Positions 1-8,005 of a DNA stretch of 32,662 bases are shown here, piece after piece. The translations under genes were made by a program, and so were the position numbers. Each line of letters begins with the position of its first letter. Position 1 is the stretch's first letter. The notes under the pieces were generated by a model. That model was not told where the DNA came from, searched no databases, and saw only the letters and a program-made list of their open reading frames with translations. Source of the DNA: Pseudomonas sp. GM21 (GTDB lineage: Bacteria > Pseudomonadota > Gammaproteobacteria > Pseudomonadales > Pseudomonadaceae); contig NZ_AKJS01000089.1 of the NCBI RefSeq assembly GCF_000282215.1, positions 1 to 32,662 of the forward strand, read 5' to 3'.

Positions 1-1789
1 TGAGGGTCAGCAGGGTTTCCGACGCAGTATTGCCGTTGCTGTCGTTCACGGCTTGCGGCAGGTCGTCGACGATGTTGACGTCGAGTGTGCCATTGGCGGT
101 GGTGCCGTTGTCGTCGACCACGGTGACGGCGAACTGCTCCGGCAACGTGTTCGTGCCGTTGCCGGTGGGGTGGGTTTCGTTGTCGGCCAGGGTGTAGCTG
201 TAACTGACGACGCCGGTGGTGGCGTTGAACCCGGTGATGGTCAGCGTGCTGCCCAGCGGTGTGACAACCGACTGAGGAAAACCAGCGGCTACGCCACCCA
301 CCACCACGTTGATGCCACCCACGCTCAGGGTCTGCACGCCATCGAGGGCGGTGATGGTGAAGGTGCCGCTTTGGGTCAGTGCCGAAGCATCCGGGCTGCT
401 GCCGTCGCCGAGATTTATTTCGGAGACGGTCAGTTCGCCACCGTTGACGTTGAGGCCGTCGAGGGTGACCGGGTCATCGTTGTTGTGGATTTGCAGCACC
501 AGATTCGCGGTGCTGGTGTCGCCATCAGCGTCCGTCAGCGTGTAGGGAAAGGTTTCCGTGGCGCTGCCACCGCCGTGCAGGGCTTTGAAATCGGCATCGC
601 TGGTGTTCAGGGTGTAGGTGTAAGTGCCGTTGGGATTGAGCACCAGGGTGCCGTAGGTCCCGGTGAAGGTGCCGCCAATAACCGGGCCACTGTTGGGCCC
701 GACAGGAATGCGGTCTGCACCCTGCGTGTCGTTCGGCAACACGCTGCCGGTCAGGGTCAACAGGGTTTCCGATGCGGTATTGGCGTTGCTGTCATCGACC
801 GCTAGGGGCACGTCGTCAGTAATATTGACATCCAGCGTGCCAGTGACGGTGTCACCGTTGCTGTCGCTGGCCACCACAGTGAGCTGCTCGATAAAAGGGG
901 TCGCGCCGTCGCCCGCTGGATGCAGGACGCTTCCATTGAGCGTAAAGCTGTAGCTCACCACGCCAGTGACCGGGTCATACGTGATGGTCAGGGTGTTGCC
1001 CTGTGGGCTGGTGATCGACTGGGGAACGCCCGCGGCCACGCCACCGGTGATGACGTTGATGCCGCCAATGCTCAGGCTGTTCAGCCCGTCCAGCGCCGAC
1101 ACACTGAACGTGCCGCTCTGAGTCAACGCGACCGGATTACTCGCCGAACCGCCAGGCAAATTGGCTTCGCTGAAGGTCAACTCACCGCCCGCTACCGACA
1201 GGCCGCCGAACGTAATCGGGTTGTTGACGGGCGTTGGAGGGGGCACCACGACGGCCGGAGTGCCGTCGTCGTTCTGGATATCGGCGTTGTGCCGCTCTTC
1301 GGGAAATTCCGGGATGCCGCCAAACCCTGCCGTCGGAAAGCCAATCGTTGGATCGACACGCCCGCCCACTTCTTCCAGCATGACAAAACTGTGGCCGCCG
1401 CCCGCCACACCATTGCCCCCCGGGGTTGAGCCAGGCCCTGCCGCTGTGGCTTCAGTCGTCTGCGTCGGGTCAGCGCCCGCCGCGATAGCTTTTTGCAGTT
1501 GTTCGACATCGGTCAGCTGCACTTCGCTCGGCGTCACCGCCTCCGAGGTGCCAACGTGTGGTATCTGATGCGCAAGTAGCTGCGGCGTCATTTGCTGGTT
1601 ACTGCCACGCCCGAGGGTCAGTTCCTCGCCATTTTCCAGGCGAACCGCCACCGCGCCTTCGGCCCCGGTGACCAGCTCATCACCGGCGAACAATCGATCG
1701 CCCTCGACCAACGCGCGCCGGGTGCCGTCGCTCGCAACCGCGAACACCTGACCAATGACCTTACTGACGATACCGATGAGCGTAGCCAT
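1..1789 (-). CDS. LapA/MapA-type giant cell-surface adhesin, N-terminal part (runs off the left edge)
   Basis: This is the first 596 codons of a large repetitive adhesin that stays open to the window edge. The ATG at 1789 has a strong GGAGGAAG ribosome site 7 bases upstream. The N-terminus (MATLIGIVSKVIGQVFAVAS) matches the folded retention module of LapA-family adhesins. The dialanine motif TAAG lies at residues 115-118, followed by the GHSFVMLEE and GFPTAGF conserved stretches. In this family the periplasmic protease LapG cuts between the two alanines and LapD blocks it when c-di-GMP is high. From about residue 190 come long extracellular repeats rich in Thr, Gly, Asp and Asn. Two successive units are 750 bases (250 residues) apart, with the shared phrase TASETLLTL at 11-35 and 761-785 and a VGGIN/IGGIN phrase in each. 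There is no Sec signal, as expected for type I export. The divergent secretion operon is the obvious exporter. LapA and MapA cannot be told apart without the C-terminus and locus context. Confidence 0.9.
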   Translation of the reverse strand, partial: MATLIGIVSKVIGQVFAVASDGTRRALVEGDRLFAGDELVTGAEGAVAVRLENGEELTLGRGSNQQMTPQLLAHQIPHVGTSEAVTPSEVQLTDVEQLQKAIAAGADPTQTTEATAAGPGSTPGGNGVAGGGHSFVMLEEVGGRVDPTIGFPTAGFGGIPEFPEERHNADIQNDDGTPAVVVPPPTPVNNPITFGGLSVAGGELTFSEANLPGGSASNPVALTQSGTFSVSALDGLNSLSIGGINVITGGVAAGVPQSITSPQGNTLTITYDPVTGVVSYSFTLNGSVLHPAGDGATPFIEQLTVVASDSNGDTVTGTLDVNITDDVPLAVDDSNANTASETLLTLTGSVLPNDTQGADRIPVGPNSGPVIGGTFTGTYGTLVLNPNGTYTYTLNTSDADFKALHGGGSATETFPYTLTDADGDTSTANLVLQIHNNDDPVTLDGLNVNGGELTVSEINLGDGSSPDASALTQSGTFTITALDGVQTLSVGGINVVVGGVAAGFPQSVVTPLGSTLTITGFNATTGVVSYSYTLADNETHPTGNGTNTLPEQFAVTVVDDNGTTANGTLDVNIVDDLPQAVNDSNGNTASETLLTL

Positions 1790-2054
1790 GTGCACTTCCT
1801 CCGCTGCCAACAAGCTGTCGGCATCCTGTTTTTTTCGAAGAAGTGCCCGGGGTTTAAAAAGGTAACTGCGCGGATCGTCTGCAGGGCGGGTTTATTTGAG
1901 TAAGCCGCTGCCCTGGCGATGTGCTCGCCCAGTGTGTCACTCAACCGGAGCGTCGGCGGCAGTGCGATAAAACCCTCTGTAATCAAAGGCTTCGGGGCAC
2001 ACTTGCGTCGCAACTCACTTGATGAACGATGCGTAACAGTCCCGAAACAATCAA

Positions 2055-2083
2055 GTGACAAAAAACCGTCACCAAAAAACCGT
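2055..2083. promoter_or_regulatory. Inverted and tandem repeat block, possible operator
   Basis: GTGAC (2055-2059) and GTCAC (2068-2072) form an inverted repeat with an 8-base spacer. CAAAAAACCGT occurs twice with a 14-base period (2059-2069, 2073-2083). Read on the minus strand, 2046-2059 gives GTCACTTGATTGTT, which shares about 9 of the 13 fixed positions of the published FleQ consensus. It lies about 260 bases upstream of the adhesin start. The binding protein is unknown. Confidence 0.35.
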
Positions 2084-2328
2084 TACGCTGCCCTCCCCTC
2101 TAGCACTTCCAAGTCCTTTGTCGATAATTGGATTGAACTTTTCAAAAAAACCTCTGCAAGCCCCTAAAGCTGACAATTCAAAGGTTTTCGGATGAAACAA
2201 TGTGCTGGATTTTGCTGACGGCATAAGTTTTTTTTGGCATAAGTATTATGAAAAAACTTTCTTAGCTATTCTCTAGAATGTTCTTAGCTCTGTTGTTACA
2301 AGGGTGAAACGATTTTACCTATAAATGC

Positions 2329-2344
2329 CGTCAAATAATTGACG
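2329..2344. promoter_or_regulatory. FleQ-box-like palindrome upstream of the type I secretion operon
   Basis: The arms CGTCAA and TTGACG are a perfect inverted repeat around ATAA, 38 bases before the TolC-like start codon. The inner 14 bases, GTCAAATAATTGAC, differ from the published P. aeruginosa FleQ consensus GTCANTAAATTGAC only at two central positions. FleQ is a c-di-GMP-responsive regulator of flagella and biofilm genes. The site lies just downstream of the possible -10 at 2320, so binding there could repress. The similarity is seen directly; regulation is inferred. Confidence 0.5.
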
Positions 2345-2382
2345 ACTAATAAGCACCATCAGGAATTCAGGGAGATACACCC

Positions 2383-3741
2383 ATGCGCGTTCTGACCCCC
2401 CTTTGCAGCGCGGTTCTGCTGGCCATTGCCTGCAATTCCAGCGCTCAAGCCATGTCGTTGACCGAGGCAATCCAAAGCACCATTGCAACCCATCCGGAAC
2501 TGGCCTCGCGCGTGGACTCGCGCCTGTCTGCGGATGAGCAGGTGAAAGTTGCCAAAGGGGGCTTCTATCCATCAGTTGATCTGAGTTCCTCCTACGGTCG
2601 CGGGTACAGCGATAACACCAACACCCGGGCGTTCGGTAACCACCACACCGAAATCCTCAACTACACCACGTCGGAACTGCGCTTGCGGCAGATGCTGTTC
2701 GACGGTTTCAACACCTCGAACGAAGTTGCACGCACCAAAGACGTGGTCAATTCCCGTGCCTATTACGCACAAGGCACCGCCCAGGACCTGGCCCTGCGCA
2801 CCATCGAGGTGTACCTCGAAGTGCTCAAGCACCGCGAACTGGTGACCCTGGCCAAGAACAACCTGCAAGCCCACTTGCGCGTCAATGACCAGATCGGCCT
2901 GCGCACCCAGCGTGGCGTCGGCAGCACCGCCGACTCTGATCAATCCAGCGCACGCCGGGCACTGGCGCAAAACAACCTCGACACCGCTGAAGTCAACCTG
3001 GCGGACGCCGAGTCGAACTTTTTCAGCGTCGTAGGGCGCCTGCCCGATGAGCTTGAAACACCGCCATCGACCCGCGGTGAATTGCCCGCCACTTTGCCGG
3101 ATGCCCAGCAGAGCATGGTGGCCAACAACCCGTACCTGAAATCCGCCCAAGCTGACGTGCAATCGGCCGAGAGCCAGTACGAAGTCGCCAAATCGCCGTT
3201 CTACCCACGCTTCGACGCCGAAGCCGCAGTGGGCGCGAACAACAACGTGCAGGGCGATGAAGGCCACGACAACGAGTGGCGCGTGGGTGTGGTGATGAAC
3301 TACAACCTGTTCCGCGGTGGCAGTGACAAGGCGCGCCTGGCTTCCGATGCGCACCTGATCAATCAATCGATGGACATCCGCAACAACGCCCTGCGCCAGC
3401 TCAACGAGAACATGAACCTGGCCTGGAACGCCATGGTCAATGCGAAGAAACAAACCCCGACCGCGCGTGAATACGCCGAAACCAGTAAACGCGTGCGCAT
3501 TGCGTATCAGGACCAGTTCGGCCTGGGTCAGCGCTCACTGCTCGACTTGCTCGACAGTGAAAACGAGCTCTACAACGCCAACCGTCGCTACACCGAAGTG
3601 CGCTACACCGAGGAATATTCGATGTACCGCGTACTGGCCGGCATGGGTGAGTTGCTGAGCAAGCAACGGGTGGTGTTGCCCGCCGATGCCATCGCCTCCT
3701 CTGAAGTGAAAAGCGAAGCCCGTTTGCCTGAAATGAAGTAG
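2383..3741 (+). CDS. TolC/LapE-like outer-membrane channel of type I secretion
   Basis: The 452-residue product has the length and repeat architecture of the TolC/AggA-type outer-membrane efflux family. Its role is to form the outer-membrane tunnel through which the adhesin is exported. A Sec signal peptide is clear: MRVLTPLCSA followed by a hydrophobic core ending at SSAQA (about residue 23). The mature N-terminus (MSLTEAIQSTIATHPEL) is the usual first helix of the family. Two related coiled-coil halves follow, with YPSVDLSSSYGRG in the first and YPRFDAEAAVG in the second. The GQRSLLDLLDSENELYNA motif near residue 390 is typical of the C-terminal repeat. The ATG at 2383 has a GGGAG ribosome site. 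It is the first gene of an operon with the ABC exporter (18-base gap) and the adaptor. LapE is the nearest named relative. Confidence 0.9.
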   Translation: MRVLTPLCSAVLLAIACNSSAQAMSLTEAIQSTIATHPELASRVDSRLSADEQVKVAKGGFYPSVDLSSSYGRGYSDNTNTRAFGNHHTEILNYTTSELRLRQMLFDGFNTSNEVARTKDVVNSRAYYAQGTAQDLALRTIEVYLEVLKHRELVTLAKNNLQAHLRVNDQIGLRTQRGVGSTADSDQSSARRALAQNNLDTAEVNLADAESNFFSVVGRLPDELETPPSTRGELPATLPDAQQSMVANNPYLKSAQADVQSAESQYEVAKSPFYPRFDAEAAVGANNNVQGDEGHDNEWRVGVVMNYNLFRGGSDKARLASDAHLINQSMDIRNNALRQLNENMNLAWNAMVNAKKQTPTAREYAETSKRVRIAYQDQFGLGQRSLLDLLDSENELYNANRRYTEVRYTEEYSMYRVLAGMGELLSKQRVVLPADAIASSEVKSEARLPEMK

Positions 3742-3759
3742 CTCACTGGAGCGATCAAT

Positions 3760-5919
3760 GTGACCAGCATGGAAACCGGCAACACCGGTGTCGATCCGCG
3801 CCTAAGCTTCGATGACCCGCTTCTGGATGGTCTGTTGATCCTCTGCAAACTCCACGGCGCGACTGTCAGCCGCGCCAGCCTGAGTGCAGGGCTCCCCCTG
3901 AACAAACAACGCTTGAGCCTGGACCTGCTGCCGCGTGCAGCGGCCCGGGCCAGCTTGCAGGCGCGTGTACTGCGCCGCGAGCTGGGGGATATTTGCGCCC
4001 TCAACCTGCCTGTAATGTTAATCCTCAACAACGGCCGCACGGCCGTCCTGCGACGCTTCGGCGATGATGGTCAGGTGCTGATCCTGCCCAGCGAAGCCGA
4101 CGGCGGAGAACAATGGGTCAGCAAAGAAGAGCTGGCCGAAAATTACAGTGGCCAGGCCTTGTTTGCCCGGCCACGCCATGAACTCGAAGACTTGCGCTCG
4201 CCCCTGGTGCCGCGGGTGGAAGCCTGGTTTCGCGACACCCTGAAACTGTCCAAATGGCTGTACAGCGATGCGATTCTGGCGAGCTTTTTGATCAACCTGC
4301 TCGGGTTGATGGTGCCGCTGTTCGTGATGCAGACCTACGATCGCGTGGTTCCGAACCAGGCCACCTCGACCTTGTGGGTGCTGTCGATCGGCTTGCTGAT
4401 CGGCACCGGTTTCGAACTGGTGCTGCGGGTCGTGCGCGCGCACTTGCTGGACACCGCCGGGAAGAAAACCGACGTAATCCTGTCGGCGACCTTGTTCGAG
4501 CGCATCACCGGCATGTCGATGAAAGCCCGTCCGGCGACCATCGGCGGTTTTGCCCAAAGCATTCATGACTTCCAGGGCCTGCGGGAGTTTCTCACCGCCG
4601 TCACCTTGACGAGTCTGATCGACCTGCCTTTCGCCGTGTTGATGCTGGTAGTGATCGGCTTGCTCGGCGGCTGGCTGGTGGTGATTCCGTTGCTGGCGTT
4701 TCCGATCACGATCATCTTCGCGATGGTGATCCAGGTGCGCCTGCGCGACACCGTGCAAAAAAGCCTGAGCCTGGGCGCCGAACGCCAGGCCTTGCTGATC
4801 GAAACCCTCGGTGGCCTGGAAACCCTCAAGGCCTGTAGCGCCGAGAGCGAGCGCCAGCACAAATGGGAGAGCACCCACGGCGCCCTGACACGCCTCGACA
4901 GCCACGCGCGCAACCTCTCGGCGGTAGCCACCAACGGGACCCTGTTCATCCAGCAGTTTTCCGGCATGGCGACCATCGTCGCCGGGGTCTACAGCATCAT
5001 CGCCGGCAACCTCAGCGTGGGTGCGCTGGTGGCGACTTACATGCTCGGTAGCCGCGTGCTCGCGCCACTGGGGCAGATTGCCGGTTTGATCACCCGCTAC
5101 CAGCAAGCGCAGCTGACCATGAAAAGTACCGATGCGCTCATGGGCCTGCCGCAGGAACGTGACGCGAAACAGCGGCCGCTGGAGCGCACACAACTGCAAG
5201 GCGCGCTCGAAGTCAGCGGCGTGACCTTCCACTACAACGGCCAGAACGCGCCGGCATTGGCCAACGTCAGCTTCAGCATGAAGCCCGGTGAACGCATCGG
5301 CATCATCGGTCGCAGTGGTTCGGGCAAAAGCACCCTGGGACGACTGCTCATGGGGTTCTATGCGCCGGAAGAAGGCCAGTTGCTGCTCGACGGCCTGGAC
5401 CTGCGGCAACTGGATGTCGCGGACCTGCGCCAACAGATCGGTTACGTCGCCCATGACTTGCCGCTGCTGGCCGGCAGCCTGCGCGACAACCTGACCCTGG
5501 GCGCCCGCTACATCAGCGACTCACGGATGCTCGAAGTCGCCGAACTGACCGGCGTCACTGAATTGGCGCGCCAGCACCCTCAGGGTTTCGACCGACCTGT
5601 AGGCGAGCGCGGGCAGTTGCTGTCTGGAGGGCAACGTCAGGCGGTATTGCTGGCGCGGGCCTTGTTGCTCGACCCGCCGATCATGCTGCTCGACGAACCG
5701 ACCAGCGCCATGGACAACAGCAGCGAAGACATTCTGCGGCAAAAACTCCACGGCTGGGTCCAGGGCAAAACCCTGCTGCTGGTCACTCACCGCACCTCGA
5801 TGCTCAGCCTGGTGGATCGACTGGTGGTGCTGGATAACGGGCGGATCGTCGCCGACGGGCCGAAGGAAGCGGTCATCGATGCACTGCGCAAGGGCCGTGT
5901 CGGCTCTGCGGCTGTCTAG
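3760..5919 (+). CDS. LapB-like type I secretion ABC transporter (permease/ATPase with C39-like domain)
   Basis: This 719-residue inner-membrane exporter would drive ATP-dependent export of the adhesin. Residues about 20-145 form a C39-peptidase-like domain without the catalytic cysteine context, as in RTX and LapB exporters that bind but do not cleave the substrate. Membrane segments run from about 165 to 450 (SKWLYSDAILASFLINLLGL onward; YDRVVPNQATSTLWVL is a family hallmark). The ATPase domain has Walker A GRSGSGKS at 517, signature LSGGQRQ at 621 and Walker B IMLLDEP with D645/E646. The GTG start at 3760 is preferred because TGGAG lies 8 bases upstream; the in-frame ATG at 3769 is 17 bases away. 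An ATG at 3758 is followed at once by a stop. The next gene begins 8 bases after this stop. Confidence 0.92.
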   Translation: MTSMETGNTGVDPRLSFDDPLLDGLLILCKLHGATVSRASLSAGLPLNKQRLSLDLLPRAAARASLQARVLRRELGDICALNLPVMLILNNGRTAVLRRFGDDGQVLILPSEADGGEQWVSKEELAENYSGQALFARPRHELEDLRSPLVPRVEAWFRDTLKLSKWLYSDAILASFLINLLGLMVPLFVMQTYDRVVPNQATSTLWVLSIGLLIGTGFELVLRVVRAHLLDTAGKKTDVILSATLFERITGMSMKARPATIGGFAQSIHDFQGLREFLTAVTLTSLIDLPFAVLMLVVIGLLGGWLVVIPLLAFPITIIFAMVIQVRLRDTVQKSLSLGAERQALLIETLGGLETLKACSAESERQHKWESTHGALTRLDSHARNLSAVATNGTLFIQQFSGMATIVAGVYSIIAGNLSVGALVATYMLGSRVLAPLGQIAGLITRYQQAQLTMKSTDALMGLPQERDAKQRPLERTQLQGALEVSGVTFHYNGQNAPALANVSFSMKPGERIGIIGRSGSGKSTLGRLLMGFYAPEEGQLLLDGLDLRQLDVADLRQQIGYVAHDLPLLAGSLRDNLTLGARYISDSRMLEVAELTGVTELARQHPQGFDRPVGERGQLLSGGQRQAVLLARALLLDPPIMLLDEPTSAMDNSSEDILRQKLHGWVQGKTLLLVTHRTSMLSLVDRLVVLDNGRIVADGPKEAVIDALRKGRVGSAAV

Positions 5920-5927
5920 GAGCGACC

Positions 5928-7295
5928 ATGGCCCGTTCATCATCTGACACACCAAAGGACCGGGGCTATTTCGGCAGTTTCGGTAAAACCGCCGAGAGTG
6001 AATTCATGCCGGAAACGGCCGGCGCCTCATTGCAGGATTCCCCCCGCTGGTCGCGGATCACCGTGTGGCTGGCGGCGGGGCTGATTATCAGCGCGGTGGT
6101 ATGGGCCAAGTTTGCGGTGTTGCAGGAAGTCACCACGGGCGAAGGCAAGGCGATTCCATCGAGCAAGGTCCAGGTGATTCAGAACCTGGAGGGCGGCATC
6201 GTCACCGAGATCTTCGTTCGCGAAGGGCAAATGGTGAACAAGGGCGATACGTTGCTACGCCTGGATGACACGCGGTTTCTGTCGAACAAGGGGGAGAGCG
6301 AAGCGGATCGTTATGCCTTGACGGCGCAGGTTGAACGGCTGTCGGCCGAAGCGGAAGGACGCCCCTTCAAGCTGTCAGAAGAAGTGATCGCCAAGGCACC
6401 GCAAGTGGCCGAGGACGAGCGCTCGCTGTACGAACAACGCCAGCGTCGACTCGCCAGTGAGCAACGCACATTGAGCGAACAACTTCGGCAAAAAACCCAG
6501 GAACTGGCGGAATTCCGTTCCAAACAAGGGCAGTTCAGCTCCAGCCTGGCGCTACTTCAACAAGAGATGAACATGTCCACGCCACTGGTGAGTACCGGGG
6601 CGGTTTCACCGGTGGAAATCCTGCGCCTCAAACGCAGCGCGGTGGAGATACGCGGCTCGCTGAATGCGACGACGCTGGCGATTCCCCGGGCAGAAGCGGC
6701 GATCAACGAGATCAAAAGCAAGATCGACGAGTCGGAACAAACTTTCCGTTCGGAGGCGGCGAAAGAGCTGAATGAGAAACGCACCGACCTGTCGAAAATA
6801 ACGGCATCGAGTATCGCCATCGATGACCGCGTGACGCGCACGACGGTGGTGTCGCCGGTTCACGGCATTATCAAAGTACTGAAGGTCAACACCATCGGCG
6901 GCGTGGTTCAGCCCGGCAGCGACATGGTGGAAATCGTGCCACTGGAAGACAACTTGCTGATCGAGGCCAAGGTGCGGCCGCAGGACGTGGCGTTCCTGCA
7001 TCCGGGGCAGAAAGCGATGGTCAAGTTCAGTGCGTATGACTATACGATTTATGGCGGGCTGAGCGCCAAACTCGAATTGATCGGCGCCGACACCATTACC
7101 GATGACAAGGGCAACAGCTTCTATCTGATTCAGGTTCGCACGGATAAAAACCACCTGGGCGGGGATGTGAAACCGTTGCTGATCATTCCGGGGATGGTTG
7201 CCACGGTGGACATCATCACCGGTGAGAAAAGTGTGCTGGATTACCTGCTCAAACCGGTGTTGAAAGCCCGGACCGAGGCGATGCGCGAACGCTAA
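5928..7295 (+). CDS. HlyD/LapC-like periplasmic adaptor of type I secretion
   Basis: The 455-residue protein bridges the ABC exporter and the outer-membrane channel. A short cytoplasmic N-terminus is followed by one membrane anchor (about residues 44-65, TVWLAAGLIISAVVWAKFAV). Next come a split lipoyl/barrel-sandwich region (SKVQVIQNLEGGIVTEIFVR, NKGDTLLRLDD) and a long coiled coil at about 120-290. The second lipoyl half and beta barrel follow (TTVVSPVHGIIKVLKVNTIG and GQKAMVKFSAYDYTIYGG). It ends in the family C-terminus (PGMVATVDIITGEKSVLDYL). The ATG at 5928 has AGGAG overlapping the previous stop codon, so the three secretion genes are almost certainly one transcript. A three-hairpin repeat begins 5 bases after the stop and may end the transcript. 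Confidence 0.92.
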   Translation: MARSSSDTPKDRGYFGSFGKTAESEFMPETAGASLQDSPRWSRITVWLAAGLIISAVVWAKFAVLQEVTTGEGKAIPSSKVQVIQNLEGGIVTEIFVREGQMVNKGDTLLRLDDTRFLSNKGESEADRYALTAQVERLSAEAEGRPFKLSEEVIAKAPQVAEDERSLYEQRQRRLASEQRTLSEQLRQKTQELAEFRSKQGQFSSSLALLQQEMNMSTPLVSTGAVSPVEILRLKRSAVEIRGSLNATTLAIPRAEAAINEIKSKIDESEQTFRSEAAKELNEKRTDLSKITASSIAIDDRVTRTTVVSPVHGIIKVLKVNTIGGVVQPGSDMVEIVPLEDNLLIEAKVRPQDVAFLHPGQKAMVKFSAYDYTIYGGLSAKLELIGADTITDDKGNSFYLIQVRTDKNHLGGDVKPLLIIPGMVATVDIITGEKSVLDYLLKPVLKARTEAMRER

Positions 7296-7299
7296 CCAA

Positions 7300-7411
7300 T
7301 GATCGTTCCCACGCTCCGCGTGGGAACGCATCCTGTGACGCTCTGCGTCATGCATGATAGGGACGCAGAGCGTCCCGGGCGGCATTCCCACGCGGAGCGT
7401 GGGAACGATCA
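7300..7411. repeat. Three-hairpin palindromic repeat, copy 1
   Basis: A 112-base element bounded by TGATCGTTCCCACGC and its complement. Each end is itself a small hairpin (GTTCCCACGC / GCGTGGGAAC), and the middle holds GGGACGCAGAGCGTCCC. A close copy lies at 32555-32662. It separates convergent genes and could stop transcription from both sides. The last three bases also supply the stop codon of the DTW gene. Confidence 0.85.
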
Positions 7412-8002
7412 TTGCCCGTGATTTTTAAAATAGGTCTCCTGCCCCATCGCCGCAATCTGCCCCTCGATCAACGCCTCGAACGGTTTCAGCAACGGCTCAA
7501 AGGTGCTCGGCGCTTCTAGCACCTGCAACGCCTGCACAATCGCCTCCACCGTCGACAACGACCCTGGCCCCGGTGCTTTGCGCAGTCGGTATCGCGACAC
7601 CCCGCCGTCCGCCAAGGTCACCCGTGGCAGCGCGGCCAACAGTGGATTGAGGTGCAGCATCTTGCGCGCCTTGCGCCAGGTGCCGTCCGGGACGACCAGC
7701 AATAGCGGCCCCTCAATTGCCGTGTACGTTTTCATCGGTTGCGCGCCCTCGCCTGGAAACAACAACCGTGCCTGATACCCCGGTTGATTCAACAGCGCCG
7801 GCAAATCCTCAAACACCTCACCGACGATCAACTCGGCATTCTTCAAGCCCAACGCTGCCAACCGCGCGGTATTCAATGCGTGATTCACTTCGCTCGGATG
7901 TTGCAACAACAACACCCGAGTGCGGCTATCGAGGCTCGGGATCAGCGGGCACAAGCAATGGGTTTGCGGGCGCAGGCAACGGGGACACTGGATTCTGGAC
8001 AT
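7409..8002 (-). CDS. DTW-domain tRNA-uridine aminocarboxypropyltransferase-like protein (TapT/YfiP family)
   Basis: The 197-residue product belongs to the DTW family. Characterised members such as E. coli TapT transfer an aminocarboxypropyl group from S-adenosylmethionine to tRNA uridine 47. A zinc-finger-like N-terminus carries C6, C9, C16 and C18 (CPRCLRPQTHCLCP). The name-giving motif appears as D106-G-T108-W109 (VVPDGTWRKARKM), followed by the STVEA segment at about 150. Full length is normal for the bacterial proteins. The ATG at 8002 lies 3 bases after the stop of the upstream LysR gene, with CAGG in the tail of that gene as ribosome site, so the two are probably cotranscribed. The stop codon is formed by the terminal TGA of a palindromic repeat, so the original C-terminus may have differed slightly. 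Confidence 0.85.
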   Translation of the reverse strand: MSRIQCPRCLRPQTHCLCPLIPSLDSRTRVLLLQHPSEVNHALNTARLAALGLKNAELIVGEVFEDLPALLNQPGYQARLLFPGEGAQPMKTYTAIEGPLLLVVPDGTWRKARKMLHLNPLLAALPRVTLADGGVSRYRLRKAPGPGSLSTVEAIVQALQVLEAPSTFEPLLKPFEALIEGQIAAMGQETYFKNHGQ

Positions 8003-8005
8003 GGA

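Larger units (their letters stand above)
1790..2382. promoter_or_regulatory. Divergent regulatory region between adhesin and secretion operon
   Basis: This 593-base gap has no convincing gene. It becomes AT-rich towards the secretion operon and carries several repeats: GTGAC/GTCAC and tandem CAAAAAACCGT copies (2055-2083), GGCATAAGT twice (2220-2228, 2236-2244), TTCTTAGCT twice (2259-2267, 2281-2289), ATTCT-CT-AGAAT (2268-2279) and a FleQ-like palindrome (2329-2344). A possible -10 (TATAAA, 2320-2325) serves the plus-strand operon; no good -35 is evident. The long leader suggests complex control of both transcripts, but this is inference. Confidence 0.6.

Noticed and set aside
53..805. Plus-strand 250-residue open frame
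   Set aside because: It is the exact reverse-frame shadow of the adhesin repeats, with no family pattern and no ribosome site.
1618..2061. Minus-strand frame covering the adhesin start and upstream region
   Set aside because: Its start lies in the regulatory gap and the sequence is Arg/Ser-rich without pattern; the adhesin frame explains the coding part.
4018..5454. Minus-strand 478-residue frame opposite the ABC exporter
   Set aside because: His/Gln/Asp-rich composition typical of an antisense shadow of GC-rich coding DNA.
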